Shown in pieces: positions 1-8,209 of a stretch of DNA of 16,048 nt. The stretch is taken from assembly GCA_016783865.1 (NCBI GenBank), contig JADHVS010000097.1, positions 1-16,048 of the forward strand, written 5' to 3'. Both the position numbers and the translations under genes were made by a program. How positions within the stretch are numbered: position 1 is the first letter of the stretch; each line of letters opens with the position of its first letter. The notes beneath the pieces are model-generated. The model was given only the letters and a program-made list of their open reading frames with translations. It did not search any database and was not told the DNA's origin. This DNA is from Bacteroidales bacterium. GTDB lineage: Bacteria; Bacteroidota; Bacteroidia; Bacteroidales; SM23-62.

Positions 1-1651
1 ATTCGGTCAGGCTGTCTTTGAGTTCCTCTTCCAGATCATATACAAGTATCATATATTCAAGTTGTTCAATGATCTCCTTGGCCCAGAAATGATGAATAAA
101 AGCACGACCGGAGTCGGTACCTGAAAATTCTACAGGAAAGTTCAGTGTTTCAGGTCCTTCATTCCCAAATCCCGATAAAACAACACTATCGGGACCGGTT
201 TCATGATATTTGCCCAGGATTATTAATTCAGATCCTGCATTTAAGGCCGGATAGGTTTCAGGATGGACGGAATAAACAGGGATTGACTGAAACTGGATAT
301 CCAGATCTTTTAATACAGGCTGAGTAAGACTGTTATATACATTATTAATCGTTTGCCGGATGTTGTCCGTCACATCAAGATAAGTCACCGTACCAAAATT
401 ATCTCCTGAAACCAGTTCCAGCCGTGACCTGTCAATGTCCTTACCTATGGCCACAAAATGGATACCTGTGTTGTATTCATTCAATGATGATATATTTGAG
501 GGATCAATAGCCGACACCCCATCTGTAAAGGTCAGGATAACGTTATTGTACTGGTTGTCAGGGACCTGTCCCAGCGACTCCACAAGAGCATCCTCCATGG
601 AGGATCCCCAATTGGTTTCCATGGTATTCAGGAAATCAATGGCATCAGTCACATTACCGGCACTGGCGACGACAGGTGAAGATTTCCATGGCTGAACATC
701 TGTATTGAAGACAATGATGTTGAAATAATCATCCGGTCCCAGTTGATCAAGTGCTTCCTGTATGGCCAGTATGCTCTGATCGAGTTTATACCCCAGCATA
801 GTAGTGGAATTGGATAAAAGAAAGATGATGCGATTGCTGAGCGGCGATTCTGTATGATCCGGCCCCATTATAGTCAGGCCAAAATGACCGTCCGTAGTAT
901 CACTCAGTTTTTGAGCATACCAATCGATACCTATCCCGGGTTTATCAATACTGAATTCAAAAGAAATATCAGCAGATGGATAATGTTTGGAATTCATCCC
1001 GTCATAAATATAGTGTGCAGAATCTATTTTTGTTTCAACCATGTCCGGGATTCCCGTCAGATTAAAACCTGAGATCTCAGAGGAAGCTGAAAGATCTATA
1101 TGAATTTTAAAATAATCGAGAGGATGCTTTACGAAATCCGTGCATTCCAGCGGGAATGACCAGGTGTATTTTCCCTCATTTATATTTGCTTTTGAAATAT
1201 AATGTATCTCAACTTTCTGGACAGAATGTGCAGGGATCCCTTTCAGGTCCAGGGTAATCCCGTTTCTTCCTATGTAATCATTGATATATGCTGCCAGCCC
1301 TCCCTCTCCGGTTCCCGGAGTGGGAGATTGTGGTATCTCTTTCAGGATGGCTCTGAATAAAGTGTCGTTTCTCCAGTAGAACATATTTACAGCCTTCGCT
1401 TCGGCCGGGAGGGGAAATACATAGGTTGCATCAACAGCATCACCTGATTCGTTCAGGAATTCCTGATAAACCACCGTATTAATGAAAGCTCCGTGAACAG
1501 TTACATTGACCTCGGTTGACTTATTCTTCAGCAATGGGAATGAATAGTTTTCATCATCAGCAGGAACGAGCAGTCCGTCACCGAAAGCTGACTGCTGGAT
1601 AATCATCCCGGAGATAGCCAACAACAATAATCTTTTAACCAGGGTATTCAT
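1..1651 (-). CDS. Exported VIT/VWA-domain protein, 3' end outside window
   Basis: The frame is open from an ATG at 1651 to the left edge (550 codons seen, no stop). Residues 1-24 are a typical signal peptide (basic MNTLVKR, hydrophobic core, SAFG end). Residues about 37-165 resemble a VIT domain, with the hallmark YVFPLPAEAKAV near residue 78. Residues about 272-440 form a VWA domain: beta-1 IIFLL, then SNSTT at 280-284, and TFTDG with Asp377. The first metal-site motif (DxSxS) is degenerate, with Ser280 in place of Asp and Thr284 in place of Ser. VIT plus VWA is the layout of inter-alpha-trypsin-inhibitor heavy chains and many bacterial surface proteins. The ATG lies 10 bp after the stop of the upstream VWA gene, so the two are probably one operon. 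A T9SS tail is plausible but would lie outside the window. The ligand is unknown. Confidence 0.85.
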   Translation of the reverse strand, partial: MNTLVKRLLLLAISGMIIQQSAFGDGLLVPADDENYSFPLLKNKSTEVNVTVHGAFINTVVYQEFLNESGDAVDATYVFPLPAEAKAVNMFYWRNDTLFRAILKEIPQSPTPGTGEGGLAAYINDYIGRNGITLDLKGIPAHSVQKVEIHYISKANINEGKYTWSFPLECTDFVKHPLDYFKIHIDLSASSEISGFNLTGIPDMVETKIDSAHYIYDGMNSKHYPSADISFEFSIDKPGIGIDWYAQKLSDTTDGHFGLTIMGPDHTESPLSNRIIFLLSNSTTMLGYKLDQSILAIQEALDQLGPDDYFNIIVFNTDVQPWKSSPVVASAGNVTDAIDFLNTMETNWGSSMEDALVESLGQVPDNQYNNVILTFTDGVSAIDPSNISSLNEYNTGIHFVAIGKDIDRSRLELVSGDNFGTVTYLDVTDNIRQTINNVYNSLTQPVLKDLDIQFQSIPVYSVHPETYPALNAGSELIILGKYHETGPDSVVLSGFGNEGPETLNFPVEFSGTDSGRAFIHHFWAKEIIEQLEYMILVYDLEEELKDSLTE

Positions 1652-1661
1652 TTTGATGCGT

Positions 1662-4016
1662 TTAATAATGTAAATAGATCAGTTTCTCGGTATCTGTATA
1701 AATGGTCTTGTTCTCATTATCAAACAAGATCAGTTTCAGGAGGTATAATCCCGCTGCAGGGTTGTCGAGCCTGTAACTTCCGGGATCGAAGGCAAAATTT
1801 GCCTGGTCCTGTCCTTTGTCAATTGTGAACTCTATAACTTTTTGACCAATCAGGTTATACACCTCAATACGGCCATGCAATCCTGCCATATTTTCTACCG
1901 TAACCATAGTCCTGGGGAAGAATGGATTGGGATTACACTTTAGTTCAGGTTCAATGCCGGAAATAATGCTTTTCTTTCCGATTGAATAATTCAATGAGTC
2001 AACACCTCCAAGACCGGCATAATGTATTTCTAACATAACTTCATGGGTGCCGGATGAATGTTCAGAAAGGTATGACAGGATATACCTGGAAGAAGTTTGA
2101 AACCTTGAAATATCAAGTAATATATCCCTGAAATTGCCGTAGATATCATAATAATTACCCCCTGTCGACATCACTATCTGGTCGTAATAGTCGACCCGGA
2201 ATGTTGAATTGCCAATGCAATGCACTATAATGCCCTTGGACAGCATTGCATTGATGATATCCTGTTTGGTAAACTGGGTCCAGTTTCCATCATTAATATG
2301 GTAGTTGGCATCGGTGATCCAGATGATAACCTTATTTGCTTCGGGTCTCCATTCGAATTGAGATCCTTTAAACAATGCCTCTAATGAGTTTTCAGGGGTA
2401 TCGGCACCGCCATGTGCATATTGGTCCCTTATATAACCCTGAAATTCCTGGACGTCCGAGGTAAAGTTATAAACGTTTTCAATTATATCGAGGAATGTAA
2501 CCATTCCAACGCGGAAATCAATTCCACGGTAACTCAGGCTGTCTGTAAATTCCAGTAAGTTTTCCTTTACGCCATTGATCTCCTCAGACATGCTGCCGGT
2601 AACATCCAGTACAAATACGATATCGGCTTTATTCTGACCGCCTGAAAGATCCTTGTCCAGGTCAAAATCCGGGATTTGTTGTTCATCTTCATATAAGAAA
2701 ATATTATAGGGCTTCAGGTCATATATGAGCTGACCGGATTCAATTATACTTGATGAGAATTTGACATCAACGAAGGGGTGTTCGTCAAGGAGAATAGTAT
2801 CCAATTCTACAAGTAAACCGCTGTCGGTAAACGGGACCGGGGGAATAAAAAAGGGCTTTGTGACCTGGTCGATAACAGATTCACCGGACTTCAAGAGCAT
2901 TTCTAAATTAAGGAAAGTTTCCTGGTATACATCGGGAATGGATACCGGTACCTCCAGGAATTTGCTTTCTCCCGGCAAAAGTGTAATCGGATCATTTGCA
3001 TTCCATTCACTCATGAGTTTATTCGCTTCCAGTACCAGGGTTAATTCCCCGGATTCCTGGCCTGAGGGATTGATAACCTCGGCGTATGAAATCAGGTAGG
3101 AGGGAGAGATTTTATTATTATCCACCATAACAAAAGATGGCAGGTCCCACCTGATAAAAGGGATCTCAGAAATATCAGGTTCCGGAATTTCAACTGTAAA
3201 CTCAATCCTTTCTGATTCATTAGGTTGAATAACAGTCTGAGGAAATTTTATGCACAAGGCCAAATCATAAATTTCATTCACAGAATTGGATCCGGGACCG
3301 AAACCGGAATAGATGTCAAACCAGTTATCGATGTTTACAGATGCAGGGGAGTATTGCTGAAAATCTATGATCAGTCCAAGACCTTTGGGATCAACGGCGC
3401 GTTCATATACTTCAAGGGTTCCGGGCACTCCAGCGTTGATCAGTGTATCTCTGGATACAGGCTGGTTGTTCAGTAGGAGCCGACCATCACCGGATCTTCC
3501 CAGGGCGGGATCCAGCACAAATCCCGCTGCCGCACTATGCGATACAGCATCCTGATTTTCCAGCTCAATAACAAAGTAAATTGTTGAGGTTGAATCCGGA
3601 AGGATCATCATGAATGTGGTTTTCATACCGGTAGAATCCATGGCAATCCATGATAACGTATCTGTCTGATGATGAAGACTTTGAGGGAGGTTAGAATAGA
3701 TATCTCCAGCCATCTTCCATTCATCATCCAGCTGAATGACCGGGAATGATGTAAAGGCAAACGGATGACCGTAGGTAATCTGACTGTGATCATCGAACGG
3801 AGTAGCCGGATGACCCGATATAGTTCCGATGGTAAAATACCCTCCCGTCATCAGGGTCATTTCAATCAATCCATTTGAAAGATCCATCCTTTCGCCCGGG
3901 TAAGAAGCAGATTTTTTGGAAGATATTTCCTGTTTCAGGTCGAAATGGTTCTTATCATTGGAGGAACACAGAAGCAGGATAGCCACTATGCTCATGAAAA
4001 AAGTACTTTTTCTCAT
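1662..4016 (-). CDS. Secreted VWA-domain protein with T9SS type A sorting domain
   Basis: This 784-residue exported protein starts with a hydrophobic signal (residues 4-17, IVAILLLC). Cys17 sits in a poor lipobox (LLLC, with Leu at -1), so ordinary signal-peptidase-I processing is as likely as lipidation. Residues about 30-460 are beta-rich and unrecognised. The VWA domain covers about 465-650 with an intact metal-site motif DVTGS (Asp471) and WITDA (Asp569). Residues 687-784 match a T9SS C-terminal sorting domain: NPNPF, then IEVYNLIGQKV, then AAGLYLLKL and a final beta strand. The protein is therefore predicted to cross the outer membrane by the Por system and be cell-surface attached or released. 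It is followed after 10 bp by a second VWA gene in the same direction. Adhesion or metal-dependent protein binding is inferred from the VWA family only. Confidence 0.88.
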   Translation of the reverse strand: MRKSTFFMSIVAILLLCSSNDKNHFDLKQEISSKKSASYPGERMDLSNGLIEMTLMTGGYFTIGTISGHPATPFDDHSQITYGHPFAFTSFPVIQLDDEWKMAGDIYSNLPQSLHHQTDTLSWIAMDSTGMKTTFMMILPDSTSTIYFVIELENQDAVSHSAAAGFVLDPALGRSGDGRLLLNNQPVSRDTLINAGVPGTLEVYERAVDPKGLGLIIDFQQYSPASVNIDNWFDIYSGFGPGSNSVNEIYDLALCIKFPQTVIQPNESERIEFTVEIPEPDISEIPFIRWDLPSFVMVDNNKISPSYLISYAEVINPSGQESGELTLVLEANKLMSEWNANDPITLLPGESKFLEVPVSIPDVYQETFLNLEMLLKSGESVIDQVTKPFFIPPVPFTDSGLLVELDTILLDEHPFVDVKFSSSIIESGQLIYDLKPYNIFLYEDEQQIPDFDLDKDLSGGQNKADIVFVLDVTGSMSEEINGVKENLLEFTDSLSYRGIDFRVGMVTFLDIIENVYNFTSDVQEFQGYIRDQYAHGGADTPENSLEALFKGSQFEWRPEANKVIIWITDANYHINDGNWTQFTKQDIINAMLSKGIIVHCIGNSTFRVDYYDQIVMSTGGNYYDIYGNFRDILLDISRFQTSSRYILSYLSEHSSGTHEVMLEIHYAGLGGVDSLNYSIGKKSIISGIEPELKCNPNPFFPRTMVTVENMAGLHGRIEVYNLIGQKVIEFTIDKGQDQANFAFDPGSYRLDNPAAGLYLLKLILFDNENKTIYTDTEKLIYLHY

Positions 4017-4044
4017 GAATTACATGGTTGTTATTGGTTTCAAA

Positions 4045-4052
4045 TAAAGGTA
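4045..4052 (-). promoter_or_regulatory. Possible -7 box for the VWA operon
   Basis: On the minus strand this reads TACCTTTA, one base from the Bacteroidota -7 consensus TAnnTTTG. It lies 28 bases upstream of the ATG at 4016. I found no clear -33 element, so the call is tentative. Confidence 0.3.
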
Positions 4053-4105
4053 CAAAAATTGGATGGAAATATGTTCAGTTAGGTTGCGTGGCAATTGCTA
4101 AAAAA

Positions 4106-4145
4106 GTCTGCGAGTCTGCAAGTCTTCAAGTCTACCAGTCTGTTC
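4106..4145. repeat. Short degenerate 8-bp tandem repeat
   Basis: Five consecutive 8-bp units begin with GTCT: GTCTGCGA, GTCTGCAA, GTCTTCAA, GTCTACCA, GTCTGTTC. The unit GTCTGCAA is identical to one of the two units in the long array at 10673-10840. Decay increases to the right. The array lies between the 3' end of the DUF4386-like gene and the start of the VWA operon. Confidence 0.75.
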
Positions 4146-4177
4146 AATCCATTCCCCCATACCCACACCCGCACCTC

Positions 4178-4206
4178 GACTCACGATTCACGACTCACGA
4201 CTCACG
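4178..4206. repeat. 7-bp tandem repeat overlapping a stop codon
   Basis: Four 7-bp units (GACTCAC, GATTCAC, GACTCAC, GACTCAC) are followed by G. The repeat includes the stop codon (4195-4197) and the last three sense codons (Arg-Glu-Ser) of the minus-strand membrane-protein gene, so the end of that protein is encoded by repeat DNA. The spacer at 4146-4177 between this and the 8-bp units is C-rich, with CCCATACCCACACCC. Confidence 0.75.
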
Positions 4207-4893
4207 CTTGTTGCGCGTTCCGCGCAACAGTAAAACACTGCCAAACATTAACAGGGAAAGGATAAAGAGCAACCTGCCGAATGAAAAAATCAGACTGTTC
4301 ATGCTCACCCATCCGTACGTGGCATAGATCAAACCTCCTGCTATTGACAACCATCCGATAAAGCGTGGCAATAATCCTGTTTTTATCACAAGTAAGCCCA
4401 GGATGACTGCACTCAATCCGGCCAGTGTATAGGCCGTCAGCTGAAGATGCATTTTCGATATCAGGAAGCTCATGATGATGGTCATCAGAGATTCAGATTC
4501 AATCTCCGGTGATTTCAGGTACTCCTTCAATAGAAAAATGATATCAAAACCCTTGTTTGCGAAAAAAATAAATACAATTCCGGTACTGCTGACCAGGAAT
4601 GAAGCCAGGTAAGCCGATGTTTTTTTATAAGAGATGAAAGTGAGCAGTATGGCAGGTCCCAGCAATACTATCAGGATAGCATTAATCAACCAGATGTAGG
4701 TATTGATGGTAAACCTTCCCAGGTTTTCACTAAGAAAGGAAATATCCTCGGAGATGTTGCTATAATCAGGAATGATTTCCTGGTTGGTAATGATAGCTGC
4801 CACAACAAGGAAGGATATCAATATGGCAGTAAATCCGGTAGATATTTCTGCCGTCCGGTTTCCATTCCTTTTATTATTGACTTCGTTTGCCAT
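4195..4893 (-). CDS. DUF4386-like integral membrane protein
   Basis: The product has 232 residues with about six hydrophobic segments (roughly 19-36, 65-87, 96-112, 150-171, 177-195, 204-223) and a basic, hydrophilic N-terminus (NNKRNGNR), so it should be an inner-membrane protein. The motif GLLPRFIGWLSIAGGLIY at 173-190 and the overall length and spacing fit the DUF4386 family, whose function is unknown. The assignment rests on pattern memory, not on a search. The last eleven codons are unusual: residues 222-229 are encoded by a perfect 9-bp-stem palindrome and the final Arg-Glu-Ser-stop by a 7-bp tandem repeat, so the original C-terminus may have been replaced. It ends 178 bp before the VWA operon start and is preceded by the antiporter's terminator, so it is probably transcribed separately from the antiporter. 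Confidence 0.7.
   Translation of the reverse strand: MANEVNNKRNGNRTAEISTGFTAILISFLVVAAIITNQEIIPDYSNISEDISFLSENLGRFTINTYIWLINAILIVLLGPAILLTFISYKKTSAYLASFLVSSTGIVFIFFANKGFDIIFLLKEYLKSPEIESESLMTIIMSFLISKMHLQLTAYTLAGLSAVILGLLVIKTGLLPRFIGWLSIAGGLIYATYGWVSMNSLIFSFGRLLFILSLLMFGSVLLLRGTRNKRES
4209..4229. repeat. Perfect hairpin palindrome at a gene 3' end
   Basis: TGTTGCGCG and CGCGCAACA form a perfect 9-bp stem around a 3-base loop (TTC). It lies wholly inside codons 222-229 of the minus-strand membrane-protein gene, 11 bases before its stop codon. There is no T-run directly after it on the minus strand, so it is not a standard intrinsic terminator. It looks like a REP-type short palindrome, but no second copy is seen in the window. 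Confidence 0.7.
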
Positions 4894-4937
4894 TAATTAA
4901 AAAAAGATCAGCAAATTAAATACAATATTATGGAAAT

Positions 4938-4974
4938 AAAAAATGCAGGGAATCGAGGCTCGAAATCCCTGCAT
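4938..4974 (-). terminator. Rho-independent terminator of the antiporter gene
   Basis: Reading leftward from the antiporter stop at 4997, ATGCAGGGA and TCCCTGCAT (4966-4974 and 4943-4951) form a perfect 9-bp stem. The enclosed bases can pair further (CGA with TCG). A run of six T (complement of 4938-4943, whose last base is in the stem) follows at once. This is a textbook intrinsic terminator that separates the antiporter from the downstream membrane-protein gene. Confidence 0.85.
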
Positions 4975-4996
4975 ATCTTAGATATCTGTAGTTGGC

Positions 4997-7900
4997 CTAT
5001 TTCGGTTCGCGGATAAATACCCTTGAATTGGAACTGAATGCAAAGTTTGAATGTTCCAGAATGGCAGGTGCGGTAATCACATTGGAACCATCATCCGGAG
5101 TAGCCTTGCCTGTAACCAGGATGCCAATCTTTCCATTCAGGTCAATTCGACCATGGTCATCAGGATACATAATCTCTCCGGCCGCCAGCCACTGCCTGAA
5201 TTCTTTTTGCTGCCAGTCATTATAAGGTTGTTTGGAGGACAGCAGGTTCATGGCAAAACGGGTACATGCAAATTTCCAGAGCCGGTCCTCCAATGTTTTC
5301 GACTCTTTCATGATACTTTTCATTTTGCCTGTACTCATCCAAAGAACTGTTACGGGAGACTCAGCCGATACCGTGGCTGTTCTGGGCAGGCCGGTTAACA
5401 CTGCCATTTCTCCGATCACACTTCCCGGGCCAAGAACATCGACAACCTTTTTACCCAGGGATACTTTAACCTGTCCGCGTACCACTACAAACAATCCATC
5501 TGCCGGTCCGTTTTCTTTAACCAGAGTGGCATCAACAGCATAGATCCTGTTCTGGAAACTGTCCACCACCCGGTTGAATATTTTATCGTCGAGACCAATC
5601 AACCAGGAGATCTCATGAAGCAATTCAACCGGTTTCGGAAGATCGAGCCTTGGGGGCGAATCAAACAGCATCTTCATCCGTTCTTCAATTCCGGATACAA
5701 TTTTATGTGCTTCGCCCGAGTCAATCCGACCCTTGCTCTGCAACCTTTCAACCATCCTTTTCTCGTAATTGAGAATGGAACGGATCGCCTGACGTGTGGC
5801 GATGGCATTATATATCTCGGGATAAGAATTTCTCAGGTTTCTGAGGAAGGTGAGGCCATGGATCTTGTTCTCATTGATTTCTGCTTCAATGATGTGAAGG
5901 TTTTCCTCTTCACCTTTGTTCCCTTCATCGTCCTGTGCAATCAGCATGTTTTCAACCAGCTTCAGACTTTCATCCTGAGCCTGGACAAAACCCCTGGCAG
6001 AGTCATAACTGACTGCCAGCCGCTCAAAAAAGATCCGTTTTGATAACTTGTTCAGGACAGGTATGGATTGAAGCTTACCCAGGATTTTCGGGGTTTTCCA
6101 TTCCTGTTCAAGGTCTTTTCGCTTGGCAAGGGATACCAGTCCGCCTTCATCCATGATCTCACTGATAGCATCCGACAATCGCCTCACCGCGGTAGGGCCA
6201 AGCATGCCTTCGCTGAACTGGTTCCAATAGGAGCTTTTTTCGCGCTCGAGAATCCGTCTGCGTGTTTCAGCAATTGTTGATCCCAGTTCTAACTCCGATT
6301 CATCGTCTATTTCCACTTTTTCGGGAAGATATTCCGATACAGCTTCCCAGTTGGCCCTGCTCAGGTAACGGTCTTTCTTGAATTTACTGATAGAGTTTTC
6401 GGTACTCTGCCGCAAATAATTTTTGGCCTGGAGCATCATCAGCGCCTTTGCAGGTGCAACCTTGGTCAGTCCAAGTCCATTCACCAGGTATTTAATTGTG
6501 GTAGCATTAATCAGCAAGGTTAGAGTAACAATTCCCGCAGTATAGAAAAGAAAATCATTCCGGATATTTTCAGGAATTGAGGTTTCACCGGCCACTATAA
6601 GTGCCAGAGCCAGACCAATGGCTCCCCGCAGCGCTCCGTACCATAATACATAGGCGTTTTTTATGGGCAATCCGTAGCCGGATTTACGCATGAATGGGTA
6701 CAGCATGGCGATAACGATGGCCCGGATAATAGCCAACGCCACATAAATAATTAATAACCGGAGTACATCAGCACCCGTAAAATGAGTTGCATTGGCGATC
6801 ACAACACCAACAATCAGGAAAATCAATGTATTTGCGAAGAAGGCTGCCAGCTCCCAGAATTCATGAAGGAAGTGTTCCACTTCGGGACTGATCCTTGTTC
6901 TTCCTACACCACCGACGATTAATCCGAGGGCTACTAATCCGAGTACACCGGATACATGAAGGAAATGTTCTGCCACGAAGAAGGTAAGGTAGGCGGCTGC
7001 GACGATCACTGTGATTTCGATGAGTGCATCGTTAAATACTTTTCTTACCCAACGGATGGTAATCCATCCAAAGATGGCACCCACCAGGGTACCGCCAACA
7101 GCTACCCGGAGAAATTCAACAAAGGGTGAGGTGTCTGATCCGCCTCCGGTTATTGCTCCCAGGAACACTATAAAGATTACGATGGCTGTTCCATCATTAA
7201 GAAGAGACTCTCCCTCAATCAGTGTCCCCAGTTTTTTACTGGCCCCCAGATCTTTCAACAGGGCTACCACGGCAACCGGGTCGGTGGCACTGACCACTGT
7301 ACCGAACAGTAATGCCATCGTCCAGCCCCATGCCTGGAATCCCATTCCCACGCTTCGCATTCCCATGACCAATGCTCCGGTCAGGCAGAGTGCGGCAATA
7401 ATTCCGGGAACAGCAAGCAGGAAGGCATTGGTAAAAGATTTTTTAAATGTATGTACATCCATAGCAAAAGCTGCCTCGAAAATCAAAGTAGGCAGGAAGA
7501 CGTACATGATCACATGAGGGTCGATAGTTCCGGCCCAGTTGAGGGATTCAGTAAACCAGCCCATATTCAGCGAAAATGAACCAATGGTCCACATTCCAAA
7601 CCATCCCAGCCTGCTGGCAGCACCCAGACCAAGCCCAATAAGCAATAACAGAACGGTGAAGGGGAGAGGTATCCTTCGGAAGAAATGCCGCGTGGCTGCC
7701 CCAATGATCAAAGCAATGATGATAAAGAGCAATGGATACATGCTTGTGTGTTGACCCCCATCGTCATGTGCGTCATCTCCGTGTGCATCGTCGCCGGTTG
7801 TACCCGCCTCATGGCCTGGATCCTGCTGTTCCGGTTGATGTGCAGCTTCAGCATCATCTTCCAGATGGATGGTAACTTCATTTCCTGTATCAATCAGGGC

Positions 7901-8008
7901 ATAAACAACAGGTACCGGGATATCGGCCTTATGACCTTTGGTTTCAACGGGAACCAGGATAAAGGCCATTGCCAATATTACAAATAGGGAAAAACAAAGC
8001 TTCTTCAT
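4997..8008 (-). CDS. CPA1 Na+/H+ antiporter with C-terminal cyclic-nucleotide-binding domain
   Basis: This 1003-residue inner-membrane antiporter begins with a signal-like helix (1-20), then a predicted extracytoplasmic stretch of about 65 residues rich in His, Asp and Gly (AHGDDAHDDGGQH near 75-87). Residues about 90-520 carry the multi-helix exchanger core with CPA1 signatures: ATDPVAVVAL (Asp243) and EGESLLNDGTAIV (Glu267, Asn271, Asp272), then RGAIGLALAL. The Asn-Asp pair is the pattern of electroneutral Na+/H+ exchange. A helical cytoplasmic region (about 520-800) includes YWNQFSEGMLG, reminiscent of plant SOS1. A cNMP-binding domain lies at about 800-915, with GEMAVLTGLPRTATVSA: Glu867 and Arg876 occupy the ribose- and phosphate-contact positions. 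There is no obvious voltage-sensor segment as in SLC9C, so the layout is closer to SOS1. A likely role is pH or sodium homeostasis gated by a cyclic nucleotide; the ligand is not shown. Confidence 0.9.
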   Translation of the reverse strand: MKKLCFSLFVILAMAFILVPVETKGHKADIPVPVVYALIDTGNEVTIHLEDDAEAAHQPEQQDPGHEAGTTGDDAHGDDAHDDGGQHTSMYPLLFIIIALIIGAATRHFFRRIPLPFTVLLLLIGLGLGAASRLGWFGMWTIGSFSLNMGWFTESLNWAGTIDPHVIMYVFLPTLIFEAAFAMDVHTFKKSFTNAFLLAVPGIIAALCLTGALVMGMRSVGMGFQAWGWTMALLFGTVVSATDPVAVVALLKDLGASKKLGTLIEGESLLNDGTAIVIFIVFLGAITGGGSDTSPFVEFLRVAVGGTLVGAIFGWITIRWVRKVFNDALIEITVIVAAAYLTFFVAEHFLHVSGVLGLVALGLIVGGVGRTRISPEVEHFLHEFWELAAFFANTLIFLIVGVVIANATHFTGADVLRLLIIYVALAIIRAIVIAMLYPFMRKSGYGLPIKNAYVLWYGALRGAIGLALALIVAGETSIPENIRNDFLFYTAGIVTLTLLINATTIKYLVNGLGLTKVAPAKALMMLQAKNYLRQSTENSISKFKKDRYLSRANWEAVSEYLPEKVEIDDESELELGSTIAETRRRILEREKSSYWNQFSEGMLGPTAVRRLSDAISEIMDEGGLVSLAKRKDLEQEWKTPKILGKLQSIPVLNKLSKRIFFERLAVSYDSARGFVQAQDESLKLVENMLIAQDDEGNKGEEENLHIIEAEINENKIHGLTFLRNLRNSYPEIYNAIATRQAIRSILNYEKRMVERLQSKGRIDSGEAHKIVSGIEERMKMLFDSPPRLDLPKPVELLHEISWLIGLDDKIFNRVVDSFQNRIYAVDATLVKENGPADGLFVVVRGQVKVSLGKKVVDVLGPGSVIGEMAVLTGLPRTATVSAESPVTVLWMSTGKMKSIMKESKTLEDRLWKFACTRFAMNLLSSKQPYNDWQQKEFRQWLAAGEIMYPDDHGRIDLNGKIGILVTGKATPDDGSNVITAPAILEHSNFAFSSNSRVFIREPK

Positions 8009-8181
8009 GCTTGGAAAATTTTTGAAAAAATGGATTTAAACAGAACCACAATTTACAAAATAAATGAAATATCCATCCGACAATTTACAGTTAAACAATC
8101 TTTGGCATATTATCATAATAAAAATAAATAAATTTCGTATAAGTATCGAACGAAAAATTTAAGTACTTTACGGGCAACTCG

Positions 8182-8197
8182 TCCCGGGTACCCGGGA
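8182..8197. repeat. Perfect 16-bp palindrome
   Basis: TCCCGGGTACCCGGGA equals its own reverse complement. It is strikingly GC-rich inside an AT-rich divergent promoter region, about 77 bp upstream of the SPOR gene promoter box. A dimeric-regulator site is one reading. Confidence 0.7.
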
Positions 8198-8209
8198 TTA
8201 GTCCGACAA

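Noticed and set aside
4028..4327. 99-codon plus-strand open frame
   Set aside because: It runs through the 8-bp and 7-bp repeats and then antisense through the membrane-protein gene. Low-complexity translation, no family resemblance.
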